Below, piece by piece: positions 6,323 to 14,641 of a stretch of DNA of 64,000 nt. The translations under genes and the position numbers were made by a program. The first letter of the stretch is position 1; each line of letters begins with the position of its first letter. Source of the stretch: Methylocella silvestris (lineage in GTDB: Bacteria > Pseudomonadota > Alphaproteobacteria > Rhizobiales > Beijerinckiaceae); contig NZ_PDZR01000001.1 of the NCBI RefSeq assembly GCF_002891535.1, positions 682,001 through 746,000 on the forward strand, in the 5' to 3' direction. The notes beneath the pieces are model-generated. The model made no database searches. It had not been told where the DNA came from and worked only from the letters and a program-made list of their open reading frames with translations.

Positions 6323-7567
6323 ATGTCGATCCGCAAGCGCACCTGGAAAACCGGCGACGGACTTCAAAAAGAAGCGTGGGTCGTTGATTACGTCGACCAG
6401 AAGGGGAAGCGGCGCCTCAAGACGTTCGATCGCAAAAAGGAAGCTGACGCCTGGTGGAAGGCAGCCGGCTTCGAGATTGAGAAGGGCTTCCGTACGCCGG
6501 ACAGCCAGAGTGTAACGATCGCGAAGGCCGCAGAGCTTTGGTTGGAAACGTGTCGCGGACATAAGCTTGAGCGATCGACAATCGACGCCTATGCGCAACA
6601 TGTGGAGAATCACATAGCACCGTATCTCGCCCGCGAAAAGCTCTCGCAGTTCACGGCGCCGATGGTGCGCGAGTTTGAAGACAGGTTGAGAAATGGCGCC
6701 GCCGCGCCAGGAGCGGCTGAAGGGAAACCTCGGTCATCTGCGATGGTCAAGAAGATCATCGGGAGCCTTGGATCTCTTATTGCCGATGCGCAGGAACGCG
6801 GCCTGATCGGGCGCAATGTCGTTCGGGAGTTGAGCAAGCGGCGAAAGGGAGCCGATCGGCGGCTTGAGAAGCGGCATAAGGGCAAACTCAAGATCGGCGT
6901 CGATATCCCGTCGCGTGATGAGGTCAAAGCGATTGTCGATCATCTGGAGGGGCGGTGGCGGCCGATTCTGCTGACTGCGATCTTTACCGGCTTGCGCTCC
7001 TCGGAGCTGAGAGGACTGCGCTGGTCCGACGTGGATCTCAAAAAATGCGAACTCCACGTACGACAACGGGTCGACCAGTACAGCGTCATGGGCGCCCCCA
7101 AATCTGAATCGGGACAGCGAACTGTTCCGCTGCCGCCGGTCGTGGCAAATACGCTTCGCGAATGGAAACTTGCCTGCCCGAAAAGCAAAGTCGATCTGGT
7201 ATTTCCGACGGGCAGGGGGACGCCCGAGAACCACGCCAACGTCATCAACCGCGGGCTAATTCCCGCGCAGCTCGCGGCAGGGGTGACAACGCTAGCGCAT
7301 GACGCAAAGGGGATGCCTCTCAAGGACGAGGATGGCAAGCCGGTAATCCGCGCCAAATACACGGGCTTACACGCCTTTCGGCACTTCTATGCGAGCTGGT
7401 GCGTCAACTCGCGGGAGGATGGCGGCTTGGGGCTCTCAGCGAAGGCGGCGCAGGGTCGACTCGGTCATTCGACAATCGCGATGACGCTCGACACCTACGG
7501 GCATTTGTTTCCGCGAGGCGACGACGGGTCCGAGCTTGCGGCGGCGGAAAAGGCTTTGCTCGGGTGA
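6323..7567 (+). CDS. tyrosine recombinase / phage-type integrase, 414 aa
   Basis: The product integrates and excises the island. The N-terminal SAM-like arm-binding region (residues about 1-150, including VDYVDQKGKRRLKTFDRKKEA) precedes the catalytic domain. Visible active-site elements are Arg in TGLRSSELRGL, the His-x-x-Arg box in LHAFRHFY, and LGHSTIAMTLDTYGHLF with His/Trp-position His and the tyrosine nucleophile. The ATG follows AGGAG. It points at a tRNA-Met 3' fragment 80 bases downstream, the usual arrangement of integrase and attachment site. Length is normal for island integrases. Confidence 0.95.
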   Translation: MSIRKRTWKTGDGLQKEAWVVDYVDQKGKRRLKTFDRKKEADAWWKAAGFEIEKGFRTPDSQSVTIAKAAELWLETCRGHKLERSTIDAYAQHVENHIAPYLAREKLSQFTAPMVREFEDRLRNGAAAPGAAEGKPRSSAMVKKIIGSLGSLIADAQERGLIGRNVVRELSKRRKGADRRLEKRHKGKLKIGVDIPSRDEVKAIVDHLEGRWRPILLTAIFTGLRSSELRGLRWSDVDLKKCELHVRQRVDQYSVMGAPKSESGQRTVPLPPVVANTLREWKLACPKSKVDLVFPTGRGTPENHANVINRGLIPAQLAAGVTTLAHDAKGMPLKDEDGKPVIRAKYTGLHAFRHFYASWCVNSREDGGLGLSAKAAQGRLGHSTIAMTLDTYGHLFPRGDDGSELAAAEKALLG

Positions 7568-7647
7568 CTTTTCGGGGTCACGGGAAACTAGTCAGCGACA
7601 TAGCCGCAACATGCAGCCAGAAATAGCTTTAAAAACAACGATCAATA

Positions 7648-7697
7648 GAGGAATCATAATCCTTGTGTCGGGGGTTCGAGTCCCTCCTCCGCTACCA
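7648..7697 (+). tRNA. 3' half of tRNA-Met(CAT): island attachment site, not an intact tRNA
   Basis: From the anticodon stem onward every part fits: GAGGA/TCCTT stem, loop ATCATAA with anticodon CAT, variable loop GTGTC, T arm GGGGG-TTCGAGT-CCCTC, acceptor strand CTCCGCT, then A and the encoded CCA. The D arm and 5' acceptor strand are absent; the upstream bases do not resemble a tRNA. Elongator tRNA-Met is the best match. As the integrase ends 80 bases upstream, this is most likely the att copy left by site-specific integration, with the intact tRNA beyond the window's left edge. Confidence 0.8.
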
Positions 7698-7947
7698 GCG
7701 CAAACCCACTCAATCTGCCTGACGGGGCCAGCCCCGGCTCTTGCGTCAGCTTGGCGATAGCCGCGGAGTTCGATCTCCAGCGGCCCCCGCGGCGGGCTTG
7801 GGCGCACAAGACGCTGTCGACCAGGTCGCGGAACGCAGGCGCGCAGCCGTCCCCGTGGATGCGGTCTCCCGCCGCCAACTCCGCCGAAAGGCGCTCGATC
7901 AGCTCGAGATAGCGCGTCAGCGGCGCGAATATGCTGGATTCGCTCAT
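7654..7947 (-). CDS. hypothetical protein running through the att site, 97 aa
   Basis: ATG 7947 overlaps the stop of the upstream gene as ATGA, the mark of a translationally coupled pair. The N-terminal 55 residues (MSESSIFAPLTRYLELIERL, then LAAGDRIHGDGCAPAFRDLV) look genuine and helical. The last 15 codons (EEGLEPPTQGL) are only the antisense reading of the tRNA T arm. The natural C-terminus was probably replaced when the island inserted or was never longer. Function unknown. Confidence 0.45.
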   Translation of the reverse strand: MSESSIFAPLTRYLELIERLSAELAAGDRIHGDGCAPAFRDLVDSVLCAQARRGGRWRSNSAAIAKLTQEPGLAPSGRLSGFALVAEEGLEPPTQGL

Positions 7948-8327
7948 TCGCGCCCAAGGAAGATATCGGTACAGTGGAGGTCTGGCCCCCCTAGGCGAAA
8001 GGCTCCCGCGCTGCGTAACGCGGCGAGATCCACGCGGCCACCGCAGGTCCGCCCATATTGCCATAGGAACGTGTCCATCAGGACCCGTTTGCTTAGCCAG
8101 AGCGAGTCACATGCGTTCATGGACCCATTGTAACAGGCAATCTGGGCGTCATTGAAGTCTGCGGCCCAGTCGCCCGCTTCAGCGAGCGACGGTTCGATCG
8201 GGGAGGGTAGGTCGTCGTCGGCGCGGGCCCACATGCCACACTCCAAAAAGATGATAAACATTGCGGCGAACCGGACGGTGAGTGTGCTTGTGACAGGCTT
8301 GCTCACAATCTTTCTCCGTGAGTTCAT
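7944..8327 (-). CDS. exported hypothetical protein, 127 aa
   Basis: The N-terminus (KPVTSTLTVRFAAMFIIFLE and on to ARADDD) is a signal peptide. The mature part has four cysteines (IACYNG, NACDSLW, RTCGGR, LHCTDI), probably two disulfides, and the segment RVLMDTFLWQYGRTCGGRVD recurs in short secreted proteins of Hyphomicrobiales. It is the first gene of a pair with the ATGA-coupled 7654-7947 frame. Periplasmic location is inferred; no function is known. Confidence 0.65.
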   Translation of the reverse strand: MNSRRKIVSKPVTSTLTVRFAAMFIIFLECGMWARADDDLPSPIEPSLAEAGDWAADFNDAQIACYNGSMNACDSLWLSKRVLMDTFLWQYGRTCGGRVDLAALRSAGAFRLGGPDLHCTDIFLGRE

Positions 8328-8545
8328 GCCTTCTTCGATTTGCTAGCCGGACCGCATCGCCCTGTCCGTGAATTCACGAACCAGGATAGGACAGAGTGAC
8401 AGGCCTAGAAAGGCCCCCCTATCTACTTGCGCCCCAAAAACAACACATCCTCATTACCGGCGAGCGCAGCCAGCGGCTCCGGACGCGCCTGCGCCTTCTC
8501 CCCCTGGCGCAGTGAAAGCGTAGCGCCTCTGGTGAGGCGTCGGAT
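8328..8545. other. intergenic stretch, nothing recognised
   Basis: Lies between a divergent signal-peptide gene and the sensor-kinase relic. Decayed N-terminal kinase sequence may be present, but I could not follow it. Confidence 0.35.
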
Positions 8546-10013
8546 GTGCCTGACTGCACTTTCCGATACATGTGGCCACGCGTCGAAACGGCTCGTTACG
8601 ATCGCAACACTCCGAACGTGGAGAATATGGAGCCGGGAGACGACAGGGATCGTCTCGCCGCGGCCGGCGTGCGCGGTTGGGCCAGCGTCGTCAGATTGAG
8701 CGGAGATGACGTCGACGCGATCCTCGCCTTTGATACGCCAACGCCCTACGTTGTTTCGCCACACGATGATTTCGGCTTGATGCGCATGGCGCTGGACGCC
8801 GTCGCCAACGCCGTCGGCCGCAGCCGTCTCGAACAGGAGAGGGCCCGTCTGGAACAGCATCTTGCGCGAGCGCGGCGCCTGGAGACGGTTGGCGTGCTGA
8901 CCAGCGGCATAGCGCATAATTTCAACAATATTATTGGCGCCATTCTCGGTTATGCGGAAATGGCGAAAGCGAAAGCCGGGTCGAACGGCCGGCTCAGCCG
9001 GGACCTCCATGAAATCCGGCGCGCCGCAGAGTTGGCGCGCGACCTCATCGACCAGATCCTCATGTTCGGACGACCTCGCGACGCCCGCCGGGTCCCGGTC
9101 CGTCTGGGAGAACTGCTCGGCGAGGCGGTCTCGCTGCTTCGCGCTTCGATCCCCTCAGGCATCGAGCTGATCGTCAATGAGGCGCCGGGCAGCGCTGTGG
9201 TATTCGCAGATCGCGCGCAATTGCAGCAGGTGGTTCTCAATCTCTGCAACAACGCGGTCCAGGCGATGGATGGAAGCGGCGGATCGAAATCGCCTCTGAG
9301 GTCCACGACGTCACGAGGCTGCGAGCGTTCAGTCACGGAAGCCTTGCGCCGGGCCGCTATATCCGCATCGCAATAAGCGACGCCGGCCCTGGCATCGACG
9401 AGGCAGTACTTAGACATGTTTTCGAGCCGTTTTTTACCACTCGCGCTGCGGGAAGCGGCCTCGGACTTGCGACAGCGCGCGATATCGTCCGTGAACATGA
9501 TGGGGTTATGAATGTATGGACGAAGCCCGGCGTCGGAACTTCCGTCGAAGCCTGGGCGCCCTGCATCATGGAGGGCGTCTCGGAGCCGAGCAGACCGCGG
9601 CTTCCTGTGGGGCAAGGCCAACATTGTTGGTTATGGACGAGAATCACGAGGAATTGCTCAAAAGCGAAGAAATTCTGGCGGCCCTCGGTTATGAACAGGT
9701 CGGATTTACCAGCCCCCGCGAGGCGTTGACAGCCTACAGCGCTGGACGACAACGGTTTGACGCGGTGGTGGCGAACTGCTCAAGCGAGGCCGCGCCTATC
9801 CTCAAACTTGCGGCGGCGATTCGCGACATGGAGCCCAATCTGCCGGTCGTCCTGGCGATGGCGTCAGCCGATGAGATCGGGGTCGACGCGCTGCTTCTGG
9901 CCGGTGTGCGCGAGGTTGTGCGCCTGCCCTTCATTTCGGCCGAGGTCGCCGCTGCATTAAGACATTGCCTGGCTGATCCGCAGGCGGCCCCGGCAAGGGC
10001 GCAGGTGTCGTGA
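8546..10013 (+). pseudogene. decayed hybrid sensor histidine kinase (VirA-like) with receiver domain
   Basis: The reading begins inside a sensory domain, passes a coiled linker (SRLEQERARLEQHLARARRL) and enters the HisKA box GVLTSGIAHNFNNIIGAILG with the phospho-accepting His. The N box is QVVLNLCNNAVQAMDGSG. A missing base near 9278-9283 moves the ATPase half into another frame (ISDAGPGIDEAV, EPFFTTRAAGSGLGLATARD). A second missing base near 9619-9622 moves the C-terminal receiver (LLVMDENHEELLKSEEILAA) again. The receiver lacks the phosphoacceptor Asp context. VirA-like kinases of this type are about 800 residues, so the N-terminal half is also gone. Confidence 0.8.
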
Positions 10014-10236
10014 CCCGCGTTTCGATAGGGATGGGGCGCGCCTGACGAAACTGCGCTTGCGCTTTCAACCGTCCTTGGCTGGCCGGTGGGTCTTGCAGCG
10101 GCCTGATACAATCTCAGTCAGGGTCGGACTCGACCTCGCCGACGCATGCCACGTCGGTCAATTGCTGATTAAAGCCGTTCGACGGGGAGGGAGCATGTAG
10201 CCGACGCCTCCGTCCAGATCAGGCGCGGCGCGCTCG
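10014..10236. other. intergenic stretch, probably more gene debris
   Basis: No open frame with a recognisable product. The 3' part runs into the glycosyltransferase relic, so its earlier portion may once have lain here. Confidence 0.3.
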
Positions 10237-10582
10237 ACCAACAGCGGTTACGGAAGCGTCAATCAGGCTTTAAGCTTTGGCGTCCCGATCGTCGCGGCGG
10301 GGCTGGGCGAAGACAAAGCCGATGTGAACGCCCGAATCTCATGGTCGGGAGTGGGCGTTGATCTTCAATCCAACGCGCCGATTCCGCGCTCCGCAAGGCT
10401 GTTCGCCGTGTGCTGGACGAGCCCGTTTATAAGTTGCGCGCCTCGGCCATGGCAAGGAATACCGCGCGATCGACGCGCGCTCGGAAATCCTTCGGATCGT
10501 CGAGGAAGTCGCGGGCGATCCGGCGGCCGGATGGAGGACCAGCGCGAGCGGACCCAAGCAGACGCAACGGGTCGCACGCTAG
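10237..10582 (+). pseudogene. 3' remnant of a GT1-family (MGT-type) glycosyltransferase
   Basis: The first frame reads TNSGYGSVNQALSFGVPIVA then GLGEDKADVNARISWSGVGV. This is the donor-binding region of UDP-glycosyltransferases of the MGT/macrolide type. After a frameshift at about 10386 it continues ALRKAVRRVLDEPVYKLRAS, and after another at about 10457 as EYRAIDARSEILRIVEEVAG up to TAG at 10580. Only the C-terminal quarter of a ~430-residue enzyme remains. Together with the kinase relic it marks this stretch as a decay zone. Confidence 0.75.
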
Positions 10583-10694
10583 TTTCCCGTGACGCCAAAA
10601 GAAGCACTTGCTGCGCGCTCGCCGACGATATCGGCCAGCGCGCAGTTTTTTGCCGGTGCAGCCGTCTGGCCGAGCGGATCTGGCTTTTTTAGTT

Positions 10695-11129
10695 TCAGGC
10701 CGGGGAAACGACCTGAAGAATACGGCGGCTGCGCGGGTGCACGAGGACGATCTCGTTGTTCACGACAGTGAACAGCAGGCGGCTGTCGCCGAGTTCCGCG
10801 GGCACGCGGTACATGGCGATGCCCTTCGGAACGCGCATGCCGGGCTGGACCTGTCCAGCAAAACTATGCGACGGAATGCCGTTTGAGCGGACATATTGCT
10901 GCAGGCTGTAGGCTTGGCCCGGCGCGCCGGTCAGGACGTGCCAGGTCCCGCTGACGCCGCCGATAACGCCGCCGGCGACGCCGCCGATAACCGCGCCAAC
11001 CGGACCGCCGGACTTTGCGCCCTCGGATGCGCCGCTCTGGACGCCGCTGGTGAGTTCATCGGCGAAGGCTCCGGCCGGCGCGGCCAGCAGCGACAGGATG
11101 GCGCTGACAATAAGAAGCTTGCTTTTCAT
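10695..11129 (-). CDS. exported DUF1236-like protein, 144 aa
   Basis: MKSKLLIVSAILSLLAAPAG followed by AFA is a clear signal peptide. Then come a glycine-rich, possibly membrane-inserting segment (GAVIGGVAGGVIGGVSG), a middle linker, and a C-terminal domain with VPAELGDSRLLFTVVNNEIV and the last strand RRILQVV. That pattern (a reported value, Y/FTVVN, V.P.+R+I..V) is that of the DUF1236 proteins common in Hyphomicrobiales. It is predicted to be periplasmic or outer-membrane facing. The domain's role is unknown. Confidence 0.7.
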   Translation of the reverse strand: MKSKLLIVSAILSLLAAPAGAFADELTSGVQSGASEGAKSGGPVGAVIGGVAGGVIGGVSGTWHVLTGAPGQAYSLQQYVRSNGIPSHSFAGQVQPGMRVPKGIAMYRVPAELGDSRLLFTVVNNEIVLVHPRSRRILQVVSPA

Positions 11130-11577
11130 GATAGTCCAAATCCCTTGCGGATTATTGGTGAAGCTGCAGCCGACCCGAGGCTAGCCGCAGAAGGACGCTG
11201 AGGAGCCGCGATCGGACCCTCGGCGCGTCGCGCCGCATGAGCGGTTTCACTATTCATAGAATAGAATGGCGAAAACGCTCCATCTCTTTAGCTATAACGC
11301 ATTATTCAAATCGCAAAGGCTCGCGGCCTCTGCGAAAAAGACTCTATCTAGCGGCGCCCGAAGCGCCGCTAGACAAGCAGCCTTGCTCAAGCACGTTTCA
11401 AGGCGATCTTCAAGCTCTGGGCTGCTGCTGTGAGCGGGTGCGGCGGCAAGGAGCCCGCCGAGCCGCCGCCAACAGAGGCTGGAAACGCAGTTTTTCGCCA
11501 ACTTGACCGAGGCGGCTGCATTCCCGCTCAAGATATTGTAAGGAGCTATGCCCCGTGGCGATGGGTGAGGTATTGGC
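11130..11577. other. intergenic stretch without a confident gene
   Basis: An open frame from about 11377 to 11600 reads like the end of a lipoprotein signal (AAAVSGCGGKEPAEPPPTEA) but has no start codon apart from a GTG inside it, and it runs into the next gene. It is probably a relic or chance. Nothing else was seen. Confidence 0.35.
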
Positions 11578-12483
11578 GTGAGCAGAGATCCCTATGAGGT
11601 CCTAGGCGTTAAGCGTGACGCCCCCGCGCCGGAGATCCAGAAAGCCTATCGCAAGCTCGCAAAGGCGCATCACCCCGACCTCAATCCCGGTGACGCCGCG
11701 GCGGAGGAGAAATTCAAGGAGGCCGCCTCCGCCTATGATCTTCTGAGCGACACCGAAAAGCGCAGGCGCTACGACGCCGGCGAGATCGACGCGTCCGGCG
11801 CTGAGCGGCCGCCGCAGCATTTCTACCGCTCCTATGCCGGCGCCGATCCCGACGCCAGCCCCTATTCCAATGAATCCGCCTATGCCGATTTTCTTGACGA
11901 TGAGACGCTGGCGAGCATTCTTCGCGGCTCCCGCCGGCGCGGACCGGCCAAGGGGCGCAACCTGCATTACCGGCTCGGCGTCGATTTTCTGACCGCCGTC
12001 AATGGCGGCTCCGCCCGCGTGTTGCTTCCCGACGGCGCGGCGCTCGACGTCGCGATTCCGGCCGGCGCCGAGCTTGGACAGACTTTGCGGCTGCGCGGCA
12101 AGGGCGAGCCCGGATTGAACGGCGGCGAACCCGGCGACGCTTTGGTCGAACTCGAAATCGCGCCGCATAAGTTCTTCACCCGCGAGGGCGACGACATCCA
12201 TCTGATCTTGCCGGTAAGCCTTGCCGAGGCCGTGCTCGGGAGCGAGGTAACCGTTCCGACGACGACGGGCGCGGTCAGCATGCGGCTGCCGACAAACGCA
12301 AATTCTGGAACGAAGCTTCGTCTCAAGGGCAAGGGCGTCGCCCGGCCGGACGGGGGCAGGGGCGATGAATATGTGACCCTCAAGATCGTGCTGCCCGATA
12401 AAAGCGATCCGGAACTGGCGTCCTTTGTCGCGAATTGGGCCGTCGGCAAGGCGCATGATCCTCGCGCGGACATGAAACCGTGA
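11578..12483 (+). CDS. cbpA: DnaJ/CbpA-type co-chaperone, 301 aa
   Basis: The J domain (residues 1-70: DPYEVLGVKRDAPAPEIQKA, HPD in KAHHPDLNPG, YDLLSDTEKRRRYD) stimulates DnaK ATPase. It is followed by a short linker and a DnaJ C-terminal substrate-binding domain (DFLTAVNGGSARVLL, then LRLRGKGEPG, APHKFFTREGDDI and LRLKGKGV). There is no zinc-finger domain, which makes it CbpA/class B rather than DnaJ. GTG start with GAGG upstream. It overlaps the next gene by four bases (GTGA); that gene is its likely modulator. Confidence 0.9.
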   Translation: MSRDPYEVLGVKRDAPAPEIQKAYRKLAKAHHPDLNPGDAAAEEKFKEAASAYDLLSDTEKRRRYDAGEIDASGAERPPQHFYRSYAGADPDASPYSNESAYADFLDDETLASILRGSRRRGPAKGRNLHYRLGVDFLTAVNGGSARVLLPDGAALDVAIPAGAELGQTLRLRGKGEPGLNGGEPGDALVELEIAPHKFFTREGDDIHLILPVSLAEAVLGSEVTVPTTTGAVSMRLPTNANSGTKLRLKGKGVARPDGGRGDEYVTLKIVLPDKSDPELASFVANWAVGKAHDPRADMKP

Positions 12484-12785
12484 AGGCGTTGGAGGCGGAA
12501 ATGGTCGATCGGCGAGAATTCATGATCCGCGCGCGCATCGAGTCGGCGACGCTGGATGTCTTCATCGCCGAGGAATGGGTGATCCCCCAGCGCCAGTCCG
12601 GCGCGGAAGCGTTTTCCGACGCGGACGTCGCGCGGGCGAATCTGATCCGTGATCTCAAGGCCGATATCGGCGTCAATGACGAAGGAATCGGCGTGATTTT
12701 GCATCTGATCGACCAGCTTCACGGCGTGCGTCGGACGCTTCGGGACGTGTTGAAGCGCAGCCCGCCGGCGCTGGATCGAGACTGA
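12480..12785 (+). CDS. cbpM: CbpM-like MerR-family chaperone modulator, 101 aa
   Basis: The small protein starts at GTG 12480 inside the cbpA stop codon region. The segment LDVFIAEEWVIPQRQSGAEA and FSDADVARANLIRDLKADIG correspond to the MerR-like winged HTH of CbpM. The C-terminal helix VNDEGIGVILHLIDQLHGVR is the usual dimer/partner helix. CbpM binds the J domain of CbpA and blocks its DnaK contact. The fixed pairing with cbpA supports the call; direct DNA binding is not expected. Confidence 0.8.
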   Translation: MKALEAEMVDRREFMIRARIESATLDVFIAEEWVIPQRQSGAEAFSDADVARANLIRDLKADIGVNDEGIGVILHLIDQLHGVRRTLRDVLKRSPPALDRD

Positions 12786-12804
12786 GCCAGGCGAAAGAGG
12801 TCTT

Positions 12805-13203
12805 GTGAGCGTTCCATCATCAGACGGGCGGCCGGCGCGCCAAAGGCTCCTTGTCGCCGACGATGGGCCGCCCGGTCGCGCGACGCTTGCCGACGCTGTC
12901 CGGAGGTTGCGTCCGGCCGCAGAAGTCATCAGCGCGCGCAATACCGACGAGGCGCTCGGCGCTTTGGCGATGCAGCGAATCGACCTCATTCTGATCGATT
13001 TCAGCCGGCCGGGCGCGGATGGCGTCGAACTCGCCGCCCTGATCCGCCGCACCCGCAACGCGGCGCCAATAGCCATCGCCTCGTCGCAGGGCGACGCCGT
13101 GATGCGCGCGCATGACCTCCAGGCCGTCTTTCTGCAGAACCCGATTTCGGACGAAGCCCTCGCCGCTTTTTTGTCGCGCGCAGAGCTGCAGCTGGACCAT
13201 TGA
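12805..13203 (+). CDS. receiver-domain protein with altered switch lysine, 132 aa
   Basis: GTG start 20 bases after cbpM. The CheY-like fold is clear: RLLVADDGPPGRAT (acidic pocket), LILIDFSRPGADGVELA (phosphoacceptor Asp) and PIAIASSQG (Ser/Thr switch). The C-terminal motif normally reading FLxKP is FLQNPIS, so the conserved Lys is replaced by Asn. This suggests weak or absent phosphorylation signalling. There is no output domain. Being next to cbpAM it may belong to a stress-response set. Confidence 0.75.
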   Translation: MSVPSSDGRPARQRLLVADDGPPGRATLADAVRRLRPAAEVISARNTDEALGALAMQRIDLILIDFSRPGADGVELAALIRRTRNAAPIAIASSQGDAVMRAHDLQAVFLQNPISDEALAAFLSRAELQLDH

Positions 13204-13353
13204 TCCGGGCCGGAGCCGTCTTAAGGTAAAAAAAGTTTGAACGCGGCCGGCTTTTGGCCACAACTAGCGTCGAAACAACAAGCTGAAAAACCTGAGCCGC
13301 AGCCGGCGGGGACGCTTCCGCCGCCTTGCTGCGATCCAAACGGGAAGAAGCCT

Positions 13354-14640
13354 TTGCCTCTCGCCGCGCGGCCGCATGTGATTGTCATCGGGGCCGGCCC
13401 AGCCGGGCTGATGGCCGCCGAAACTGTCGCCTCGAACGGCGTTCGGGTTTCCATTTATGATCGCATGGCCGCGCCCGGCCGCAAATTTCTTCTCGCCGGG
13501 CGCGGCGGCCTCAATCTCACCCATAGCGAGGATTTCGAGATTCTTCTCTCGCGCTATGGCGCGGCGCGCGACCGGCTGCGTCAGGCGCTCGAACTCTTTT
13601 CGCCCAAGGCGCTGCGCGCGTGGTGCGAGGAAATGGGGCAGGCGACCTTTATCGGGACGAGCGGGCGCGTCTTCCCGGCGACCTTCAAGGCCTCACCTTT
13701 GCTACGCGCATGGCTGAAACGGCTCGCCTCGCTTGGGGTCACCATGCATTTGCGCCAGGAGTGGCGCGGCTGGGACGCCAACGGGGCTCTTCTGTTTGCG
13801 GGCCCCGGCGGCGAAACGGCGGTCGAGGCCGACGCGACCATTCTTGCGCTCGGCGGAGCGAGCTGGCCGCGGCTCGGCTCCGACGGCGGCTGGGTCGGCG
13901 CGCTGGAGCGCGCAGCCATCGCCACCGCTCCGTTGCGGCCAGCCAATTGCGGCTTCCTTGCGAACTGGTCCGATCATTTCAAGGATCTGTTCGCCGGCGA
14001 GCCCTTGAAGGGGATCGCCGCATCTTTTGGCGCCCAGCGCGTGCGCGGCGAGGCGACGATCACCCGCGCGGGACTTGAAGGCGGCGCCCTCTACGCCCTC
14101 GCAGCGCCGCTGCGGGACGCCATCGCCGCCACCGGCGAGGCCGCCCTGACGATCGCGCTGCGGCCAGATATGGCCGAGGCCGAACTCGAGCGGCGCATCG
14201 CCAGCCGCGATCCGAAACAGTCCTTTTCAACCTTTGCGCGAAAATCGCTGCGGTTGTCTCCGGCCTCCATCGGCCTCATGCAGGAGAGCGCGCGGGCCGC
14301 ATTTGCGCCGCTTGGCGAGATGAGCCCGGCGCGGCTCGCCGGTTTCGTCAACGCTGTTCCGATCCGGCTGACCGGCGTCGCGCCGCTCGCCCGGGCGATC
14401 TCGACTGCGGGCGGGGTCGTCTTCGATGAGGTGGATTGCGATTTCATGCTGCGCCGCCGGCCGGGGGCCTTCGTCGCGGGGGAAATGCTCGATTGGGAAG
14501 CGCCGACCGGCGGCTATCTGATGCAGGCCTGCTTTGCGACAGGCGCTGCGGCCGGGCGGGGCGCGCTCCAGTGGGCGGCGCACGAACACGCCGCGGAGAG
14601 TTTGGGCAGGCAAGATCTCGTCCTCGCGCCGCCGGCGTGA
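13354..14640 (+). CDS. BaiN/RdsA-family NAD(P)/FAD-dependent oxidoreductase, 428 aa
   Basis: The FAD-binding Rossmann motif is HVIVIGAGPAGLMAAETVA at the N-terminus, followed by RKFLLAGRGGLNLTHSEDFE (the family's GRGRCN/GRGGLN loop). The C-terminal FAD motif GGYLMQACFATGAAAGR closes the fold. It belongs to the HI0933/BaiN-like flavoproteins (TIGR03862-type); the substrate is unknown. The TTG at 13354 is preferred, because upstream residues to a TTG at 13237 are low-complexity. The tail overlaps nothing and lies convergent with pheA, one base apart. Confidence 0.85.
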   Translation: MPLAARPHVIVIGAGPAGLMAAETVASNGVRVSIYDRMAAPGRKFLLAGRGGLNLTHSEDFEILLSRYGAARDRLRQALELFSPKALRAWCEEMGQATFIGTSGRVFPATFKASPLLRAWLKRLASLGVTMHLRQEWRGWDANGALLFAGPGGETAVEADATILALGGASWPRLGSDGGWVGALERAAIATAPLRPANCGFLANWSDHFKDLFAGEPLKGIAASFGAQRVRGEATITRAGLEGGALYALAAPLRDAIAATGEAALTIALRPDMAEAELERRIASRDPKQSFSTFARKSLRLSPASIGLMQESARAAFAPLGEMSPARLAGFVNAVPIRLTGVAPLARAISTAGGVVFDEVDCDFMLRRRPGAFVAGEMLDWEAPTGGYLMQACFATGAAAGRGALQWAAHEHAAESLGRQDLVLAPPA

Positions 14641-14641
14641 T

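Noticed and set aside
7592-7957. Minus-strand frame containing GGTRTPDTRIMIP
   Set aside because: This peptide is the well-known artefact of translating the antisense of a tRNA 3' half; it is not a protein.
8066-8089. GGAAC-N16-GTT, an EcfG-like promoter match
   Set aside because: It lies inside the coding region of the minus-strand secreted protein and leads only toward a pseudogene, so it is likely a chance match.
8423-9010. 195-codon minus-strand frame opposite the kinase relic
   Set aside because: The plus strand has recognisable histidine kinase motifs here; the minus frame has none.
10110-10200. Frame reading VRVGLDLADACHVGQLLIKA
   Set aside because: Short, without a start or known relative; it could be debris or chance.
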